A DNA stretch of 64,000 bases from Gracilimonas amylolytica (GTDB lineage Bacteria; Bacteroidota; Rhodothermia; Balneolales; Balneolaceae): assembly GCF_002911695.1 (NCBI RefSeq), contig NZ_PQBS01000035.1, forward strand, positions 208,665-272,664, written 5' to 3'. Under the pieces are notes generated by a model that worked only from the letters and a program-made list of their open reading frames with translations, ran no database searches and was not told where the DNA came from. Below, one piece after another: positions 61,801 to 64,000 of this stretch; the first letter of the stretch is position 1; every line of letters begins with the position of its first letter. The position numbers were made by a program, and so were the translations under genes.

Positions 61801-62804
61801 TTTCAGGGAATGTGATCAATGATTTCACCGGACTTGCTGACGTGTCCGTCTTAGATGCCAAGCGAAGTGTGCCTCTCCCCGCTGACCGGAATTGGGTTCA
61901 GGAAGAGCGGTGTTTTCTGGATGATTGCAGATACACGGTAGAAAAGGACGTGCTCTTTAAAGGAAAAGCAGAAGTGCACAACGGTATGTTTAGCTCCACA
62001 TTTGTTGTTCCCAAAGACATCTCGTTTTCTGACAGTACCGGACGAATAATCATCTATGCCGAAAATGATAACTACGCAGCCAGCGGTTCATTTACGAATA
62101 TCCGGTTCAACGGGATCAATGAAAATGCCGTAAATGACGGGCGCGGTCCTGACATGGATATTTACCTGAATGATGAGAGATTTGTGAACGGAGCCCTCGT
62201 CAACGATTCCCCGAATTTGATCATTGACCTTGAAGATCCATCCGGTATCAACACGACCGGCACGGGTATTGGGCACGAGATCCTTGCAGTAATTGATACC
62301 AACCCGGAACAAACTTACGTTCTCAATGATTACTATGAAGGTGATATTGACAACTACACCAAAGGAAAAATTGAATTTCCTTTAGATGAGCTACCTGAAG
62401 GTAGTTATTCCCTGAAAGTCCGAGCCTGGGATGTTCACAATAATCCCTCTGAAAAGGAGATCTTTTTTGAGGTAGCCTCTCAGGATGATCTAACGATCAG
62501 GCATGTTTACAACTATCCGAACCCGATGAATGATGTCACCCGATTTTATTTTGAGCACAATCAGCCGGGAAATCCGTTAGATATATCGATACAAATATAT
62601 ACACTGAGCGGCCGGCCCGTTCAGCATCTTCAAAATCAAATCATAACAAACAGTTCTTATGCCAGTATTACATGGAACGGCCGTGACCGTGATAATGATC
62701 GTTTGGGTAACGGTACTTATATTTATGTGCTTCGGGTGGCATCAGATACCCCCAATGGAAGACAACGAACAGAAAAAATTGAGAAACTCGTGATCATTCG
62801 GTGA
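58896..62804 (+). CDS. porU: PorU, type IX secretion sortase (gingipain-family C25 protease)
   Basis: A 1302-residue exported protein (signal peptide about 1-22, ending NSQA). The central C25 peptidase domain has catalytic His789 in NYSGHGNEQ and Cys823 in TATCQFGRYDD, the PorU dyad. The C-terminus (about 1205-1302) has YNYPNPMNDVTRF, LSGRPVQHL and GNGTYIYVLRV, the type A sorting domain of this system. PorU cuts off the C-terminal signal of secreted cargo and attaches the product to lipopolysaccharide at the cell surface. It is paired with porV 50 bases downstream. Length is comparable to known PorU. Confidence 0.93.
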   Translation: MFNKLLFFSGLICLLLTGNSQARQLKVVAETSTFTDYEFVNKDHKIIPPIGMSISVDGNSNAFEVLEQNIVTVQRTISPERALVLNLQELDAPFIDTGLTGTKAGETILPVSINLTRYAEKELLITEYLKIRVYKSRISTDSRSRISSAVVNEGIFASGEWFKIPVQKNGIYQIDTEYLETMGITPSSINPANIQLWTTPGYPLTESNSAAKPELTQIPILVQGGNDGTFDSSDRILFYGNSPHRILKENDSFTHSVHPYSNENYVFLTFGNTPGQRMNEVVIPDSPDRTVTSFRDFIWIEEELYKAEERIKSGRNWLGQRFSTTSDGIFQEIFSDTLPGLIATEPIEIEGQFVNRSTSSASFNVRMNGSSIQALFIPASGSYTSSEGRAGVASSFSTTASVQAGTEILRFDAAYDHNATGSTGFFDWLRITASRTLQAEDDYLMFRSPEDGQANEIAEYRLTGFTDIPLVLEISDPLAPKMMDLSSTNNEYRFKYASGDDLTFLAQSGFYTPGSGTPLPPQDLKSLNIYPDYVIVTAEEFGSQAQELAEYREQEDGLASVVVTQSQIVNEFSGGVNDPSAIRNYLKFLYDRALADGENPPRYILLFGDTTFDYKKIIDSGHTNYVMTYQSEESLHRTESYATDDFFGFLDDNEGDLDVNGSGVTPSDYLLDAGVGRIPAQTVQEASIAVQKIKIYEDPANHGNWQNLFTFAADDDFPDVELNRDLHVLNADETANLMDIYEPGVRLNKIYQFAYNEEITGAGRRIPGATQDFINAFNQGSLVLNYSGHGNEQTLSDEQLFVTESIPNLTNKNRLPVLVTATCQFGRYDDTDAQSGAEQLLFTDNGGVIGAFTTTRVVYTGAGISSRNNFGLNVALSQKMVERDQNNEALRFGDIFVNTKNTLLNGSPIITSRNSKKFIFLGDPAGKFQLPVQKSEINAINDINVAGQDSVITIKGLDTITLTGQMTDFSGNVINDFTGLADVSVLDAKRSVPLPADRNWVQEERCFLDDCRYTVEKDVLFKGKAEVHNGMFSSTFVVPKDISFSDSTGRIIIYAENDNYAASGSFTNIRFNGINENAVNDGRGPDMDIYLNDERFVNGALVNDSPNLIIDLEDPSGINTTGTGIGHEILAVIDTNPEQTYVLNDYYEGDIDNYTKGKIEFPLDELPEGSYSLKVRAWDVHNNPSEKEIFFEVASQDDLTIRHVYNYPNPMNDVTRFYFEHNQPGNPLDISIQIYTLSGRPVQHLQNQIITNSSYASITWNGRDRDNDRLGNGTYIYVLRVASDTPNGRQRTEKIEKLVIIR

Positions 62805-62854
62805 CCTCATAACTTTATCCTAAAACACGTATATTTATTTTAAAATTTATCCCT

Positions 62855-63991
62855 ATGAAAAAGATATTATCATTACTCTTTACCGGATTATTTTTATCCA
62901 TTCCGGTCATTACACAGGCACAGGTTGCTATAACCGCCGTACCATTCTTACAGATCGAACCGGATTCAAGGGCTGCGGGTATGGGTAATACCGGTGTTGC
63001 CATCGCTGACAATGCATCCGCATTTTTCTGGAACCCGGCCGGTTTAGCTTTTCAGGAAGATTATAATCAGGCAAGTATTACTCACTCCAACTGGCTGGCT
63101 AATTTCAACGTAAGTGATCTTTTTTACGACAATGTAGTGGGTAAATTCCATATCCCGGGCATTGGAAACATAGGAACCCACCTGACTTATCTGAATATGG
63201 GTGAACAGGTTGTAACTGACGAAACCGGTCCAGAGCCGATCTCCAGATTCAACAGTTATGAGATCGCCTTTGGTGCTTCCTATGGGTATAAATTCACCGA
63301 TAATTTTGCCGGTGGTACCAGCCTTAGATTGATCTACTCAAGTTTGGCCAGTGGAACTTCCATCAGTGCACAGAAAGTTAATCCGGGAAGCAGCGTGGCC
63401 TTAGACCTTGCCCTGATGTATAAAACAGATCCATTCCTTGTTGGTGGACGCGAAGCTAAATTCAGCTTCGGTACTAACTTATCGAACCTGGGGCCGGGAA
63501 TTCAGTACACCGATAATGCACAGAAAGATCCCCTGCCAACCCTGCTGAGATTTGGATGGGCCTTTGACCTCGATCTTGATGACGAAGGCATCAACCGAAT
63601 TACCTTTGCAAATGATATTTCCAAGATCATGGCCAGAACTGAACTTGAAACCAGCAATGGTGATACCACCAGTGTTGCTTCCGGCCCTATCAAGGCCTTA
63701 TTCAACTCATGGGGCAGCTACACGCGCCTTGATGGTAATGAATTAGTGGAAGTTGGCTTGATGCAACAATTCATGATCGGTGCCGGTCTTGAGTATTGGT
63801 ATGCTGATCAGTTTGCACTACGCGGCGGTTATTATTTTGAAGATCCGCAAAACGGTGACAGAGAGTATATTACTTTTGGAGCCGGTATCCGGTATAATAT
63901 TCTTGGGGTTGATTTCAGTTATATCAAAACACTTGAAACAGATCACCCCCTTGCAAATACCTTACGATTTAGTTTACTCATCGATTTTTAA
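62855..63991 (+). CDS. porV: PorV, outer-membrane protein of the type IX secretion system
   Basis: A 378-residue beta-barrel protein. A signal peptide ends near TQAQ (23). The conserved start AITAVPFLQIEPDSRAAGMG and GVAIADNASAFFWNPAGLAF is diagnostic of the PorV/PorQ family. It ends in Phe, as outer-membrane barrels do. PorV shuttles cargo from the SprA channel to PorU. The adjacent porU supports the PorV identity over PorQ. It ends 9 bases before the window edge. Confidence 0.93.
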   Translation: MKKILSLLFTGLFLSIPVITQAQVAITAVPFLQIEPDSRAAGMGNTGVAIADNASAFFWNPAGLAFQEDYNQASITHSNWLANFNVSDLFYDNVVGKFHIPGIGNIGTHLTYLNMGEQVVTDETGPEPISRFNSYEIAFGASYGYKFTDNFAGGTSLRLIYSSLASGTSISAQKVNPGSSVALDLALMYKTDPFLVGGREAKFSFGTNLSNLGPGIQYTDNAQKDPLPTLLRFGWAFDLDLDDEGINRITFANDISKIMARTELETSNGDTTSVASGPIKALFNSWGSYTRLDGNELVEVGLMQQFMIGAGLEYWYADQFALRGGYYFEDPQNGDREYITFGAGIRYNILGVDFSYIKTLETDHPLANTLRFSLLIDF

Positions 63992-64000
63992 TCCATGCAC

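Noticed and set aside
1-64000. CRISPR arrays, insertion sequences, rRNA or intact tRNA genes
   Set aside because: Looked for repeated spacers, transposase motifs and tRNA cloverleafs; none was seen apart from the relic near 49641.

Overview
This window looks like chromosomal DNA from a free-living, heterotrophic, aerobic to microaerobic member of the Bacteroidota/Rhodothermota/Balneolota lineage, most like Balneolota or Rhodothermota. The reasons are a PorU/PorV pair of the type IX secretion system, an alternative complex III operon running straight into an A2-type caa3 oxidase with SCO (the Rhodothermus arrangement), a DUF4175 protein, a clade II (Sec-dependent) nitrous oxide reductase cluster, many lipoproteins, and generally weak Shine-Dalgarno sequences. 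Family assignments come from reading motifs by eye; no database search was run.

Layout. 1-1958: 3'-terminal part of a NosA/OprC-like outer-membrane copper receptor. 1959-2391: intergenic stretch with a terminator and three palindromic repeats. 2392-8837 (minus): clade II nos operon in the order cytochrome c, nosZ, 189-aa membrane protein, nosL, nosD, nosF, nosY. 9051-12420 (plus): Crp/Fnr-type regulator, then a stress operon (DUF2892-like, thioredoxin, OsmC, Dps, DUF302) and an Hsp20 behind a long structured leader. 12507-19292 (minus): hemN, an Rrf2/NsrR-like regulator, RIC/YtfE, a 605-aa nitronate-monooxygenase-like protein and three small to medium polytopic proteins resembling heme-copper oxidase pieces, together a probable nitrosative-stress island. 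19603-22459: divergent Nramp-like transporter, TauE/SafE exporter, DUF420 protein. 22743-35717 (plus): ACIII (actABCDEF), a 136-aa protein, sco, and coxBACD. 35867-46765: mixed housekeeping (metallo-beta-lactamase fold, DUF4175, HAD, cupin, VWA, alpha/beta hydrolase, DinB, two acyl-CoA dehydrogenases). 46876-58642: HEAT-cyclophilin lipoprotein, lexA, rplU-rpmA, FAH hydrolase, M23 peptidase, RidA, two TPR lipoproteins, a Cys/Met PLP enzyme, thiolase. 58896-63991: porU and porV.

How it fits together. Electrons from quinol pass through ACIII to caa3 when O2 is present. Under low O2 the nos operon gives an alternative sink, with copper supplied through the outer-membrane receptor, NosDFY and NosL. 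A Crp/Fnr protein is encoded divergently from the nos operon. A short inverted repeat, AAGA-N8-TCTT, lies just upstream of the nos cytochrome gene and of the RIC gene, and in near-match form upstream of the Rrf2 gene, which suggests that one NO- or redox-sensing Rrf2 regulon links N2O respiration with the repair and stress island. No nitrite or NO reductase gene is present in the window. The best candidates for undescribed biology are the 605-aa Cys-rich flavoprotein-like gene and the tandem mini heme-copper-like proteins in that island.
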